Of a stretch of DNA of 60,000 bases, positions 36,671 to 50,250 are shown piece by piece (within the stretch, counting starts at the first letter, position 1; every line of letters begins with the position of its first letter). The notes below the pieces were generated by a model. It saw only the letters and a list, made by a program, of their open reading frames with translations, was not told where the DNA came from and ran no database searches. A program made the position numbers and the translations under genes. Source of the stretch: Membranipora membranacea (taxonomy: Eukaryota; Bryozoa; Gymnolaemata; Cheilostomatida; Membraniporidae); NCBI GenBank assembly GCA_914767715.1, contig OU612065.1:18230001-18290000 (forward strand), read 5' to 3'.

Positions 36671-36873
36671 TAGAGGTCAGAACCCGAAATTATGGATTCT
36701 CACTGAGAAGGATTAAAATTGTAACAATTTTTCGACTAATGAAACTTTATGACAAAAGACATCCTTAAATGTCCGAGCCTATGTTAAAAATCATGTCAGA
36801 CGCACTAGCTTTTTAAAATATCACCTTCAAACTTGTCGTTTTATTGTATTACTGTTTCTGAATTTTGCAGAAA

Positions 36874-39800
36874 ATGATGGCGTACTCCATGATCAGTCAT
36901 ATCTTAATCTTGCTGGTGGTTTCCACAGCATCAGCACATTACATAACCAACAGTACGGACGCGTTCCATGATGTTCTCCACTTCGTAAACGGTCCATTCT
37001 CTGTGGAAACAAAACTGAATGCGGAAAGTTTAGAGGAAATCTATCATGAATTGTTTGAGAAAGGTGATTGCGAAGACAACTCAGCAAACTGCTCGATTGT
37101 AAGTAACACGTACACACTTATTATTGAGCCTCATGTTTTAACTACACATTCAGTGCTGAGGCAGCAAGAAAGCTCAGTATTTGAAGTTGACCTATATTAC
37201 CTTCCATTGTATAATATAAGATTAGCCAGGCAATTTCAAAGGGTTTCTATACTTGCAGGCTTTGTGCTTTGCAGTTTGTGTTTATCATATGGACTAAGCA
37301 AAATATAATTAGTGGCGTCATTTGCTCAATCATTGACAAGGACTACTATGTGAACAAATCAGTGCATTCACTACTTCTAATAAGCACTTAGAGGAAATTA
37401 TATGATAATAATCCCTTGTTGTGCATTCCACCAATAAATATGAATGTCTTTACCTCATCCACAACTAAAAACACTTTCAGATGAGAAAGTTCATTGCTGA
37501 TCTTTAAAAGAGTGTGACAGAGCTGATAGTTTGCTGGGTAAAAACAGAATTATACACAACTTAAATACAGTAATGCAGTTGTCAATTAAGTTTTGTTCCA
37601 ATAGTGCATTTTGACCGTGCCACTAATATAGTTAGTTTCCTGATACACACCCGAGTCCTGTTTTTAGTGTATAATATTGTACACCCGCCCACTGAATAAC
37701 ACAGTCATGCTGGTAACATCCTCAACCTGATGAAAAAAACTATAGCTACTCTTGCAATAGCCGCAAAGCAACTAAAAACATATTCCGAGCTTGATCCACT
37801 CCCAGCCATAGGGAGTAATTAAATGGTAGACAGCACTTGTTTTGGCGAAATGGATTAAAATTGAATGGCTTTGTTTCTTACGTCACAGGCTAAAACTTTT
37901 TGTCCAATTAGCTGAAACGCTGCTGCTGAAAAGACTGCTTTTACAGTTGAGCAGTTCAGAATACATCGAAAAGTTTTGTAACCATATAAATAAAACATAC
38001 CTAGTGATTCATTAGATAAACCAAAAAGGTTGAGTTATGTTTATCAAGTCCAAAGAGAATGCTCATTCAAGAATATCGATTAAGCAGCTGTTTACCAAGA
38101 AGAGTTGATGTGTCCCTATGCAAGGTCAGATCTCATAGCTTCAATGGGTACCATTGTCAGGAATACAGGAATAATATACTGAAATGAACACAAATTCCCT
38201 GGTTACCACACAGGCAGAATTTGGTCATTTTTCGTTCGGTCATAAGTGAATTTGATCAATTTAAATCCCGGTTTAAAACTTTAAAATCAATCAATGAATC
38301 AATTTCAATGAAAATATAAATGTGGAAAACGACAAAATGGTAATATTTCATTCCACAACTTTAATATCATCACATCCTACAAGTTACAAGGAAACAAACA
38401 AGTCAGTTTAAAAAGCTGAAGTGCACGGACTTCGATGTAAACTATGTTGATGTTTTTTTTTGTAAGGATAATATCCTAGTGAAGAAGTCAAGATACCAGA
38501 TTGATGACTACACTAGTTGATCAGCTATTTCTACAGGCTATTCAATTAAAGAATCAATATGTGAATAAGTGAAGAATCCATTTATCAATTCTTTAGAAAT
38601 GAAAACGATGAAAACAATCTTTAATCATCCCTGCATTCCTTATCCCTGGAGGCAATTATTTCTGTGTCACTATTATGTTATCTCAATGGGTTAATTTTAT
38701 GACTATTTTTACTAATCAACTAACCATAGAGACACCTCTGAAGTCTGAACTCACTGCCATTTTACTGAACCCATCACCTGATGAATTATAGTACCAAAGA
38801 TAAAAACTACGATCATTGATAGTACGATCATTGATAGTACGGTGGTCACTTGCAATAAAAGTAATTCACTCTTCACAATAGTATTTATTATCTTTGACTA
38901 AGGGGTGCTTTGATCATAAACCTGCATACCCTAGCAGAAGGTCATTCAGACTTTACCACCCTTTTTTTAGGTCAGATGCTGACCTCTTTCAATTTGGTAA
39001 ATGTGCCATGAACCTTAAGCAGATCAATGCGTTCCAATTGGTTAAAACACCAATAGAAAAGCTTGTGTACTTTACTAGGTCAAATCTTAATAAAAGTACA
39101 GAGACCAGGTTATCATCCCGACCTGTGAAATGGGCGTTTGACTAATCTAAGCGATCTAGAGATATTTGATCTGTAAATGGTGTGCTCCTTGTGACAACAA
39201 ATTTATCCCTTAAAAATAGTATATAATTAGTTGCTGGGCAAAAAAAATGACATAAAAAATCCAATAGGTTCTCTCTCAATGTGGATCTAGATATGTTATT
39301 ATTGTGTCTAAATTATTTATCTTTATAACACTGTCATGTGACAATTATGTCTTGATAAGTACTTTTTATCTATTCGAGACGATCCGCACACACAACATTT
39401 TGAGATAATGTTGTTTTGAAGCTTTATTATTGGCCGCTCCTGCCCCCACTTGTGCATGACGGGGGGGGGGGGGGGGGAGGAGCTGTCGCTTGTCTTGATA
39501 CATTGGCCAGGGCAATCAAACATTTGTTTTTTGTCCCATAGAACACAAATGTTGAAATTTTCTTAAGGCCCTCAGGTTACCAATTGTAATATGGTGTGAT
39601 AAATGAATGAATGGAGTTGGTGTAACGTGAGATCTTTTATTTAAATGCATTTCACATTTTTAAACCCTTTGTAATATTCGCTGCTATACATATGTATGTG
39701 CGTGGCAGGATCTATCTCGACTTCAACATACTTTGCATGCAGTGCAAAATATTAAAAAAGCCGAATTACACATGTTTTTTAGGTTTATTGAAGGGAAAGT

Positions 39801-42777
39801 TCAATGATTGTTTAACCATGTATAATTTTCTTTTTTAAAGTGTATCGATGGGTTCAGAAATATGACAGCAGCGGAGATTACGTCTATTGACGAATGGAAT
39901 GATGCATCTACATGCCTACTGTATGCTTTACTGGACATGTCAGCTTTCTGTCAGCTGACGTTTGACGAAAGATCAAATCTCGACTGTGAAGATGCTCTTC
40001 TGGACGCTCTCAATGCAACTGATTCTAGTAAGGAAAGCTAAATTGAGTGTTGAAATGTTGGCCAGAAAAATAAATTCCCAATTGTCGGCTTAGCAGGGTA
40101 TCAACACAACCCTATACCGATTTTGTCAGATTACAACTAGTATGTTCCTATTTTGTGGGAAAACATTTTGTTGGTAACTTCCATCTATCTGAAGGGATGG
40201 CATTTTAACCATATCCTGACTAGCAAGAGGATACTGAAAAAAGGTCTCGGTTCATTGCATCATAGGATATCAATCTCTCACTTATCCCTGTGTGAATTCA
40301 ATGCATTTTAACAATTAATGCTAATTTTCACACTAACCTCAACCACATATCATTGGCTCATCCCAGATCCAATTAAAATTCTTGCCAAACGCTGCAAAAC
40401 ATACAACCTGTTTCATTCACTATCCCTCCCAGCATTTCATCATAAAATATGTAATTCACTGTTATGCCCATTGTCAACATGACTTTTATAACAGCAATCA
40501 AATCACCCGCTCTTGCTTGCCCAGTATAATTAACACATATTTCGTTTACAGCTGTTATTGGAGAAGAGGAGTACCACATGTTCCTACATGCATTAGAACA
40601 TCACTTCTCTGGTGGTGAAGAGCATCATGACGAGCACGAAGGTGAGGAGGAGCATCATGACGAAGATGAGGAAGAGGAGGAGCATGATGATCATGATCAT
40701 GAGGAGGAAGGGCACCATGAGAGTACAAGGGTAAATAAATTATTTAGTTTGAAAATCTTGAAAAGGTAAAATTATGAAGAATGGAGGAAGGGCACCATGA
40801 GAGTACAAGGGTACAAATATATTATAAAGTTTTAAAATCTGAATAAGGTAGAATTCTGAAGAATAAATGTTGAATATTGCAGCATTTTGACTTTTTCGCT
40901 GAATATCAAATTCATCTATTATCACAATTAAATGCACATTTCAGTTTCATATCTTTTAGTATCAGTCTCCTAACTAAATGATAACGCCTTTTTGCGGTCA
41001 CCATAATTTTACATCGTCACTGATGTTACGCAATAAAACAGTCTCTCTCTTGCACGCTTTGCTGATCAGTTTAATTCCTTTTCTTATAGTGTTTTGGCGA
41101 AGGGACACTGCTTTATCATCTAGGTTTGGACCACGAGGAAGAACTGCCACTCAGTGATTTACCAGTTGTATCTGGAGTCCTAATCGCCTTCCTTGCGCAA
41201 GGTCAGTGACTATCGATGAGAAATATTTGGTTTCTACAAAATTATTCTTTAGAAACCAATACTACTGTCTTTCAAAGGCTTCAATTAGCCCTTAGATCAA
41301 CTGAAATCCGTAAAACTCTCCAATCATTACATATGAAAAACTATGAACATTTTGTAGATATGATAGTCAACGAAGCGTGTGCAGTAGAGCCAAGTCAAAC
41401 TGATATACTGAAAGACCTCTTCTCAGCAATCGGTGACGGAGATGCAATCTCAGAGGAAGGTAAGATTGGCTTGGCATGCAACAAGTTTTTCCACCAATAG
41501 AACAAATAAATGTGAAGTTACTTTTGCTATCCCCTTATGACTCGACCTTATTGTCAGGCAAGGTTTATGTCTGCCTGCCTTGAACTTTGGCTTTGTCACT
41601 TTAAAGTCAAAAGAATACACTATACTAGGGGCAGGCTGTCACCCCACCCCAACAGCCTGCCCAGCCTAGAACTATACTGCACTGCGCCACTGAATTTAGG
41701 AGCCTACACTTCGCTGTTATCGCATTAGTGATATCTACTGTCAACTATCAAATTTTTAGGTTTTGAGAGTCTGCTTGAGACCTTAGCACTTGGCTCTATT
41801 CCTGGGGCAACTGTTGAGGAGGAGGAAGAAGAGGGGCATGAGGGACATGACCACAAGCGATCAATAAGGAAGAGGGCCTTAAGCTACCAAAGGCTAAACA
41901 AGAGAAGTGTAGATGATGAACCTGCTGTTACAGCTCAGGTCCGTTATAATATACATATCTATTCTTCTCCAGTGACATTGGCTTTCAATATCCATTTGGC
42001 CACAGGCAACCAAACCAGGAATAATGATGAGAGTTCTTGGCATAATATGTTATTACCATAAATTAGGGGTTGTTTTGATAGATAGTTTGACTAATGGACA
42101 TTCCATTCCATTTCAAAATTCTAAATCATCCCTCCCGTCACATCACTTGTATAAGGTAGGGGATCATTAATTTTTCAATCATATAATCATTTAACTGGTT
42201 GTGTGACACAAAGCGTTACCATAGACCATTATATAGGACTATCTAGGGGCATGCGTTACCTAGATGAGACAGTTTTATCTTCAAATAACTCAGAGTAAAA
42301 TGATATGGATGGCACGAAGATGAATACTTCAATACAGTCTTATCGGCAATCAATCATCTCCTTGCTTCACATTTTTGTTATTGACACCCAAATAAGGAAG
42401 CGCTGGTTTCACATTTCATAACTCTTTTTATTAGTCATGCCCAACTGAGTTTGACTATCCTGTGAAACCTTATGTAATGTTTTCAACAAAGAAGTTTTGT
42501 ACAAACGTCATTAAAAGCTCCGGTAATATCTCAAGGAATTGATATTGCTACGAGTAGCGTCTGCAGTTATTCAATTCTAGATCTAAATTATTATAGTGTA
42601 TGAGTGAAGCGACATTAGCCTCTGTATATGGCTTGGATTTGGAGGATGGAATCAGTAAGACTCAGTTTCTACAACTCTGTCCAGCACTTATTCAGCAGAA
42701 AGTCGGAGGACACTGCGACCCTCCTGCAGCAACTACCGCCCCTCCTGTCACTGCCCCAGAAGCAACTCAAGCTCAAG
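36874..42777 (+). CDS. SLC39A12/SLC39A4-like: ZIP exons 1-7: signal peptide and extracellular domain
   Basis: Residues 1-423. Start is the first of two tandem ATGs; the acceptor AG ends 3 nt before it. The hydrophobic run [12 protein letters not shown] is the signal peptide. Paired cysteines recur at exon edges (Cys76, Cys198, Cys364, Cys391, Cys403), as in the HRD and PAL-containing domains of ZIP4. Residues 154-193 form a very acidic His-rich run ([12 protein letters not shown] and similar) likely to bind zinc outside the cell. Exon 6 adds [13 protein letters not shown] followed by dibasic IRKR and LNKR, possible protease cleavage points. Intron 4 (41202-41252) is only 51 bp. Confidence 0.9.
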
Positions 42778-45700
42778 GTACATTTGTTGTTACAACAACA
42801 TATCCCTCAACTTTAGATAGCGTCATCAGACAACTCTAAGTTCTTACATTTCCTCGCTGGTCACTTTTTAAAAAAACTCAAATGTTTCTCTAGCTCCTAA
42901 CAGATAAATGGATCGGTGGAATAAAAGTAGACTCCCTCAAAGTATCATTCCTAGTAGTTTGCCAAAAGTCTTTGGCTCAATATCAAGTAGGAAGCTGTTT
43001 AAGCCTGTGATAAAAACTTAGCACAGACATTCTGCCTCCGACATACTCCTCATAAGAGTGTAAATAATAAAATCAGCCTCATATCATGTCTGGGTGTACT
43101 TCTAACATTAATTGCTGGTATAATATTTCAACATGGTATCAAGGCAGATTAATAGTACACAAACACTCAATTTTTCACCTGCGTTCCATGTACATGCACA
43201 TTTAAACATATCACATGGTTATGACATATTCTCCTCATAAGAGTAAGTGCAAGTGTAAATAATAAAATGAGCCTCATATCATATCTAGGTGTTCTTCCAA
43301 CATTAATTGCTGGTATTTACTCATGGTATCAAGGCAAATTAATAGTACATGCGTTCTATGTACATGCACATGTAAACATGTAACGCAGCTATGCCATATT
43401 TGTAGTGTATGGATATGGAGTGTTGGCAGTTATTATTATCAGTCTGACAGCTGTTGCTGGTGCTTTCCTCATACCTTTCCTACATAAACAAGTCATCATG
43501 TATGTACTTGATCTGTTTGTTGCTATGGGCGTGTCCACTATGTTAGCTGACGCTCTACTCCACCTTCTTCCACAGGTATGCTATTTTTTGTATGTTGATT
43601 TAATATTATTTTTCTTCTTTGAAGTGTTTAGGACAGCAAAAGTAATCTCATAGCAATCAACAAAGAAACTGAATGTACTCGCACAAGTACATTATTGAAT
43701 GTTGTAACCGATTTCAAAGTGCCAAAACCCAGTAAATAAAGTTTTTTTGTTCATTGGTATGAGATTGCTTTGATATGAACAGTAGTTGTTCTTTTGCTTT
43801 CCTAAGCACTTTAAGGTCTTTATTGCCGGGCTGTCTTCAAAACAGAATATAAGATAAATCAACAAAGACAATTTTTTAAGGGGCAACCAGGGTTTCAAAC
43901 AAGTTTAATAGCAGATTAGTCTGATTAATAGCAGATTGTACCTTGTGGATAGGGACAAAAAAAATCAAATCCAAATCGGATGATTATTCAGTGAGAATCC
44001 TCTTGAAACAAATCATATATTAGCTGCTAAAGGCATCTCAAACGCTGCTCAAACTGAAGTGTTACTCAGCAACTACATTGAGTTTTACCAACGTCATGCA
44101 CAAAACTGGTGCTGCGTAGGACATTTTTGGTTGTGTTCCAATGAATTCTTTTTTTGGCCAAACAACGTGCATTCTCTTTAAATCCCTTTGCTATAATGTT
44201 GGTTTATCTTGCAGCATTGTCCTTAATCAAAAAACATTAAAACATTTTTTTAAAAAAACCTGAAGTGAGAAGACAATTGTACCATGCATCCAGTATATTT
44301 TTCATGGTTGTAGCGTATGGCGGCAGTACCTAGGTTGCAAAATTATGAGCAGAAAATTTGCTGATTTATTTTCAAAACTTGAGAAAGAATTGTTCCTTCT
44401 ATCTCGTTATCACTGACATAACTAAGCAATACAATCATTTATTTTTATCATCAGGCGCTGGGACTTCACGACCACGGAGCTCACGAGGAACATGCGGACG
44501 AGGGTGTCCATGTAGCAGAATATACTATCGTACAGGTTGTTGCATGCATATGTAAGTCTTAGATGATATTTTTGTTTAATCTGTACTGCTTATTAAAACT
44601 ACGTATCTAAATTTGCTTCAGGTTATGAGTCCCTTTATTTAGCTTTCTACAAGCTTAAAAACCTACCCGTCCATTTTCCTGTTAATTTCTTGTCTAACTG
44701 AGATGGAGAACTCGATCAGTTCATGAATTTGCATCAGTACTCCTAATTCCTGATTAAAAATAAAGTTATAATTAAAATTCCTATTGAAGGTCGTCTGTTA
44801 AAATCACAATGCCCATTTAGGCTTTGATTAGACTATACTTAGGTTTGTGGGTGCTCACCATGAGAAAATATCAACTATGCATAATTTTTTTTATCTGACT
44901 TGTTTTAGCTATCTACGCATTCTTCATCTTTGAGAGCGTAATGTCAAAGTTGAGACCAAGAAGTGACGTGAGTATATGTTTCACATTATGATTAACCGTC
45001 TTTGATTACCTCCAAGCACTGATATATATGTATTCATATCAATGCCTCCAAGAAATCCTATGTTTATTTGTGCTCAGAATATAATCAGTGTTATCAAAAC
45101 ATATTTTTTTAATTAATCCTTGTTGTTTTATCTCTGTTTTCTAAATTTATTCATGTTTGGTTTGGCAGGTTGCTCCCGGCCATGGACATAGCCATGCCAT
45201 AGACATGGGTAGAGATAGCAAGGCCATGGAAGGCGACGCTGAAGTGAGTTTATTTCAAAGACTTCAGATATAAATATAATTGAATATAAAGAAAGATTGT
45301 TTTTTGATTGGAGAGTTGCCCTAACATCAAATAGGGGCAGGTGATTTCTTATGAATTTAAAAAGGTTTCTATACTCGCAACTTATTATCTAAATTAAAGG
45401 AGACTGGGAGCTCATCTAAAGACGCCTGGGGGAACAAGAAGGAGAATGACGGTGATACCGATTCTGAGACCAAGAAGCCCGGAATTGCACCACTCGCTTT
45501 GATGATACTTGTCGGCGATGGTATCCATAACTTTATTGACGGGTTGGCACTTGGTGCAGCTTTCACCTCAAGCCTTCAGGAAGGACTTGGTACTTCCATA
45601 GCTATTTTCTGTCATGAGCTACCTCATGAACTTGGTAAGACTTAAATGTCTAATGAATCATCTACCGTTATGTGTCTACCCTAGAGGAGGACTAAATATA

Positions 45701-47208
45701 AGCTAGGGTTTAGTCTAGCTAGCTTTGGGGTGACTTAATGTTAGCTAGCATTTTGGCTAACCTTTCTTTTAGCCTCCAATGTAACTATTTCAAGCCTGTC
45801 CGAATGGCAAAGTTTTCCTCAAGCAAATACTTTACTCCCCTAGAGTGCTCAAATGCCTTTACCGTAACTATAACATGCATAGACAGGTCTGGTGGTCGAT
45901 AACAGTTTTCATGGAAGTTAGGACAGCAGGCTATTGATAATAGTTAATGAGAGGTTTTGGAGACACTTTCTCTGGTGCACTGTTTAGAAAACAGTTAGTA
46001 AAAAGTTATTGTGAACCTATTTACATGAGACATATAATTTCTCTTTAGTGTGGGTTGAAGATCACTCAATATTGTTGTTTTGAACTGAAACATAGACAGT
46101 CTTTTCTGTCTTAGATCATGGTCTTACCATTTAATACCATTCAATTTTCAATTCTTTTTCTAATTTTAGGTGATTTCTCTATCCTGATCCAATCTGGTAT
46201 GAGCAAAGGTAAGGCTATCTTGTTCAATCTTCTATCAGCCAGTACGTGTCTGATTGGTCTGTTTGTTGGCATAGCACTTGGTGCTGACGAGAAGATCAGG
46301 ACTTATCTAATAGCCCTGACAGCTGGCATGTTCATCTATATCGCCCTGACAGATATGGTAAGCGCTACCTCTATGTTAGTGATGGCAATGTCTCGGTCCC
46401 GGTCTCGTGAGACTTGTCTCCTCGAGACACTGTCTCATCTTATCCAGACAGCCACAAATGTTGAGACTTGTTCATTCTAAACATTGTTATGATCGTTACC
46501 CAATGGGCCATACGTACAGTCAACACCTAACTATACTGTATTATGATGTATTATCGTAACCATTGATCTTCCAAAATGATAATGTTTGTTCAGAAGACCG
46601 GACTGATGTGATATCCAAATTAACAAAGTCATTTCTGTATCATATTCAATTTCCAGATGCCAATAAAGTGGCAGTCTTCCAATGTCTCGGTCTTGTTTCA
46701 AATTTTGTCGCTCGGTCTCGTCCTGTCTCACCAAAATCTGACAATTTGCCATCACTACTTCATATGTTCATCAAATGAAAATATCAAATGTTTTGGAGAT
46801 CACAAATTAATTAAAACACAGTAAAATAACACGCTATATGAAGAGAACATTTTTGCATCCTGATATTTGGCAACCAAGTTTAAATTTATATTGTTTGACA
46901 ATGTGTGACATTAGGATTGGAGCAAAACTGTCTGTTTTCATAAAGCTTACCAAGCCAGCTTCCCTTATTGTTCTATGTGGCTTAAATCTGAAAGATAAGG
47001 TCAAGTCTGAAAAGAAATGCATACCTACGTATGTGTCTGTATAACCAATGTATCGTCCTTGTTTTCTCAGCTCCCATCGCTCATGACACCGAGGAAAGAA
47101 GGAAAGTGGTGGATATACTTCCTTCTACAGAACATTGGAATCATCATGGGCATCAGCCTCATGCTCGTGATATCCGTGTATGAGGAGCAACTGATCCACA
47201 TGGACTAA
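36874..47208 (+). CDS. SLC39A12/SLC39A4-like: ZIP4/ZIP12-like zinc transporter (SLC39 family), complete, 14 coding exons
   Basis: LIV-1 subfamily ZIP protein, known to move Zn2+ across the plasma membrane into the cytosol. Exons: 36874-37098, 39841-40027, 40552-40730, 41090-41201, 41253-41459, 41760-41938, 42597-42777, 43406-43575, 44455-44551, 44909-44967, 45169-45243, 45400-45634, 46170-46357, 47071-47208. They sum to 2232 nt (743 aa); all are GT-AG and in phase. A signal peptide (1-21) precedes a long Cys-containing ectodomain with a PAL motif (LCPALIQQ, 390-397), a feature of ZIP4 and ZIP12. Membrane helices start near 425. HNFIDG (600-605) and HELPHE (629-634) are the metal-binding helices IV and V. 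ZIP8/ZIP14 carry EEXPHE instead, so they are excluded. Length is slightly above ZIP12 (about 690). ZIP4 versus ZIP12 is not settled. Confidence 0.93.
38808..38837. repeat. 15-bp unit repeated twice in ZIP intron 1
   Basis: TACGATCATTGATAG occurs twice head to tail, followed by TACGG. It is a recent-looking small duplication. Confidence 0.7.
39461..39477. repeat. Uninterrupted G tract
   Basis: About 17 consecutive G in ZIP intron 1. Similar C or G runs are at 7085-7105, 12861-12876, 32992-33006 and about 54471-54482. Such runs are common slippage sites and may be miscounted in assemblies. Confidence 0.85.
40703..40863 (+). repeat. 80-bp tandem duplication that copies the exon 3 splice donor
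   Basis: Copy one (40703-40782) covers the last 28 nt of ZIP exon 3, the donor AGG/GTAAAT and intron sequence. Copy two (40783-40863) repeats it with a second donor AGG/GTACAA at 40811. Reading on from the first donor meets TAA before the second donor. Confidence 0.85.
43041..43400 (+). repeat. Tandem duplication of about 184 bp in ZIP intron 7
   Basis: 43041-43223 and 43224-43400 share CTCCTCATAAGAGT, AGTGTAAATAATAAAAT, AACATTAATTGCTGGTAT and GTACATGCACAT in the same order. The second copy ends at the acceptor of exon 8. Confidence 0.8.
43406..47208 (+). CDS. SLC39A12/SLC39A4-like: ZIP exons 8-14: membrane domain
   Basis: Residues 424-743. The first helix is in [19 protein letters not shown], followed by [21 protein letters not shown] His-rich extracellular loop ([15 protein letters not shown]) comes before the third helix. 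The cytosolic loop before helix IV holds [10 protein letters not shown], typical of zinc-sensing loops in ZIP proteins. Helix IV has [14 protein letters not shown] and helix V has [15 protein letters not shown]. The final exon supplies the last helix and ends in HMD. All elements needed for transport are present. Confidence 0.93.
43880..44140 (+). mobile_element. Decayed copy of the AGGGCAACC MITE in ZIP intron 8
   Basis: It starts GGGGCAACCAGGGTTTC right after TTAA and continues with blocks shared, in inverse orientation, with 50744-51120 (AATAGCAGATTG, CGGATGATTATTCAG, GAAGTGTTAC, TTGAGTTTT). The right terminal repeat is degraded or lost. Confidence 0.7.
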
Positions 47209-48616
47209 ATTTGTGGCTCAGCCAACAACTCCAGCTAAATAATGAAATGACTTGCCCAAACTTATTCACTCTAGTTTTTTGCTGTGAAAATGTATGCTCA
47301 AAAAGACTGAGAAATCGCTCATGCAACCACGGAATTTTACTCTCGCAGACAACAAACTTTTCTGATCCAGGAAAAGACCGATTCTTAGAATTGCCCTTAT
47401 TTTAAATGACTAGATTTAAATTTTGATAATTCCTCAATTAGTACAACTAATTGGAAATTGTCTGTGCTTATCAAAGGGGAAGATAACCCAGATTATAAAT
47501 TATTGGTCACTCGATAAGTTGCTTACAGCGGGGAGTTTGGAACAAAGCTTCCTGATCTCTGTCTAAATCTTACCTTATAACAGATTAATTTATCCGCTCA
47601 TTGGCTTATATGTGATGCTGTCGATGTGTGTGTAATTGAGGCAGCCTTTTTATGAATCCGATTTTATGTCGCTACCTGTAACACAAGCCTTACACCTGTG
47701 AACAATTTTAGATCAATACATCCTGTGGGTTTCTTTTTGGTGAAACATACTAATATCCGACTGCTTATTTTTATACTAATCTTTTTACTATTCTGTGCCA
47801 CAATACATTCCATTAGTGCATATATTTAGCTGCTTCATGGACCATGCTTTTTGATCATTGTGTGTATATAAATCTACAATATTTTGAATACGAGTTGTGA
47901 TAGTTTTATTGGAAATAATATTTTCACCGGTTTTTGAAAATCTCTATGCATAACTATATTTTCCAGATGTTTTTTTGCAAGAAAAAAGTGCGTTGATTCG
48001 ATGTGTTGAGTGAAATGTCTGTTCACCTCTGATTTGTCGTGCCATATCTTCATGAAAAGATGGGATATTGCAGGAATGTAAAATAAGCCTAAAGTATGAG
48101 GACCAAGTCGCACATTAGGACCAACAGCAAGCAGGACGGCTATTCCTTATTATCCACTCAAATTAGTCTCTTGTAGGGAAATAGTGGTTAAATCTGAAAT
48201 TCAAATATAAAAGACAAAACCTAGATAATCACCTCATAAACTGTGCATTGCGGAAAGGGCCAAGCACTACCCACATGCTACGTAACAGTCTTCTAAAGAA
48301 CCAATATGGAAATAATGATTGGCCGAGCACTATTGATGTCTTGATACGATGCACCGGGTTGAAATACAATGTTCTTTTTGTTGGTTCAATGATTGCATAC
48401 TCTTGTATATATACATAACAGTACACAGTACTGTCCACAGCAGTATTTTTGATGAGACATTACAGATATTACAGTTAGAGCTGGAAATAATCTTCAGGAA
48501 AATATGTGATCAAATCCAAGTGAAGTTGGGTCTCAAAATGAGATCAGTATGAGTGTTAAAAGGACTGGCGTATTAGCATCATAAAACCTACACGGTGGAC
48601 ACTTCTTAGAATCCTA

Positions 48617-48622
48617 AATAAA
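48617..48622 (+). terminator. Candidate polyadenylation signal of the ZIP gene
   Basis: This is the first canonical AATAAA on the plus strand after the stop codon at 47208, implying a 3' UTR of about 1.4 kb. Variant hexamers nearer the stop could be used instead. Confidence 0.3.
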
Positions 48623-50250
48623 ACTCAATCAAATTTGCCTGTATTTTTGGTCATACCCATTTGGCCGGTGGCTTGAGAGGTGGCAACTCCAAATTGACTC
48701 AAATATTGATCCAGAGAATTTGAGACATGTTACCTGGTTGATCTATCAGAAGCAAAGTTAGAATTTAGGGGGATGCAAAGAGATGGTGTCCTCCTTCCTA
48801 CTTTGTCTAGGGAGATGCACCCCCCGCCCTATATGTAATACCATAACATCAATATGAGTTTTCCAAAAAACTGTTAAAATTGATGCATTTTCATTTGCAA
48901 TGACCACAGGGCTCCGGCAGAAGGGGCTTCGCCCCCGGCCCCTGGACCCTCAACCTGGTTGGCATCCCCCTACCTCATATTTTCCACTTCGAACACTGCC
49001 ATGGTAAGATTATTCCACCAACAAAGCTTTGCAAACCAGGCTACCTTTATAATAGGAGTAACCTGCCGGGGCAGGGTGTCAGCACTTAATTCTGACCCAC
49101 CAGAGCACATTGACACTTAATTGACTACACAGGATATAACATAACAACTATGAACTGTAACTTTAATATCTAAAATCCAGTTTACAAAAACTTAGTGTTC
49201 AAGCATGCTACCAGTACTCTTGGTGTAAGTTTGAAAGCTTGAGATGGGTATGAAAGTTTGCCACCAGGTATCAACTGTACCAACTGATCCCCAATGATGA
49301 GGTTCTCCGATTTATATTTTTATTGAAATGTATTTCAATACAATTAACCTAGTAATGAGGATCGATCTTTGAGAAGCGGCAATAAACAAACACAACAAAC
49401 CTGAGAATAAACCTTTCTGGGAGGACACATGGTTTCGGTACTGTTCATTGTATGTGGAAAAAAATGTGTGTATGTTGCAAACCTGCCTGGCTCTAACAGT
49501 TGACACCGTGCATTTGAAAATAGAAATACTTTATATTATGCCCAAAAAATAATCAATTCAATATTATTTGAATATTCACTAGAATTAATATTTTTTAAAT
49601 CATCCATATTTTTATACGGTCGTCACAGGCAATGACGGGCTATCTGCGGATAATAAAATTCACGGTAAAACATGTTTTCCAAATTTCTATTTAAAATTAA
49701 AATTAGGGGTTAATATGAGAAAAATTAAGAAATTTATTTGGCCTTAACTAATTAATGATCAAACAAGCGGTTCAAAAGATATTGCAAAAAAATTCAGATT
49801 TGACCCGATTCACGGGCAATAATGGTCTATATGCATCAATTGTCATTCAAAACGAGTTATTGTTAGCAAGCGCAGTCATTAGAATCGTGAATGCATTTAT
49901 TTGAACAATTTCAAATGAATGCATCCACGGTTAGGAAGCTGAAAGCTGTTAGATAGCCAAAAAATAGCTTAAATTGCATAATGAAGAAAATGAAATAATT
50001 TTATTGAAAAAAATACAGATAGACCCTCTTTACTCGTGATTGTTGAATCTTGTGAAGGGTAACTTTCAGCTGTATTGTAGTTGTGCTCTCTGACTATATC
50101 AACAGAGTCGCCGTCATTTTGATAACCTCTTTACCTGTCGGTTGTCATGGTGTTTCACGCTCTGCTTACTTTTCACTCTGCCAATAGTAGACTCATCATA
50201 GGCAACAACACCAACAATGTAACCAGGTAACAATAGGTCACCAATCAAAC

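Noticed and set aside
36865-36873. Upstream TTG as the ZIP start
   Set aside because: It lies inside the splice acceptor; the ATG at 36874 directly precedes the signal peptide.
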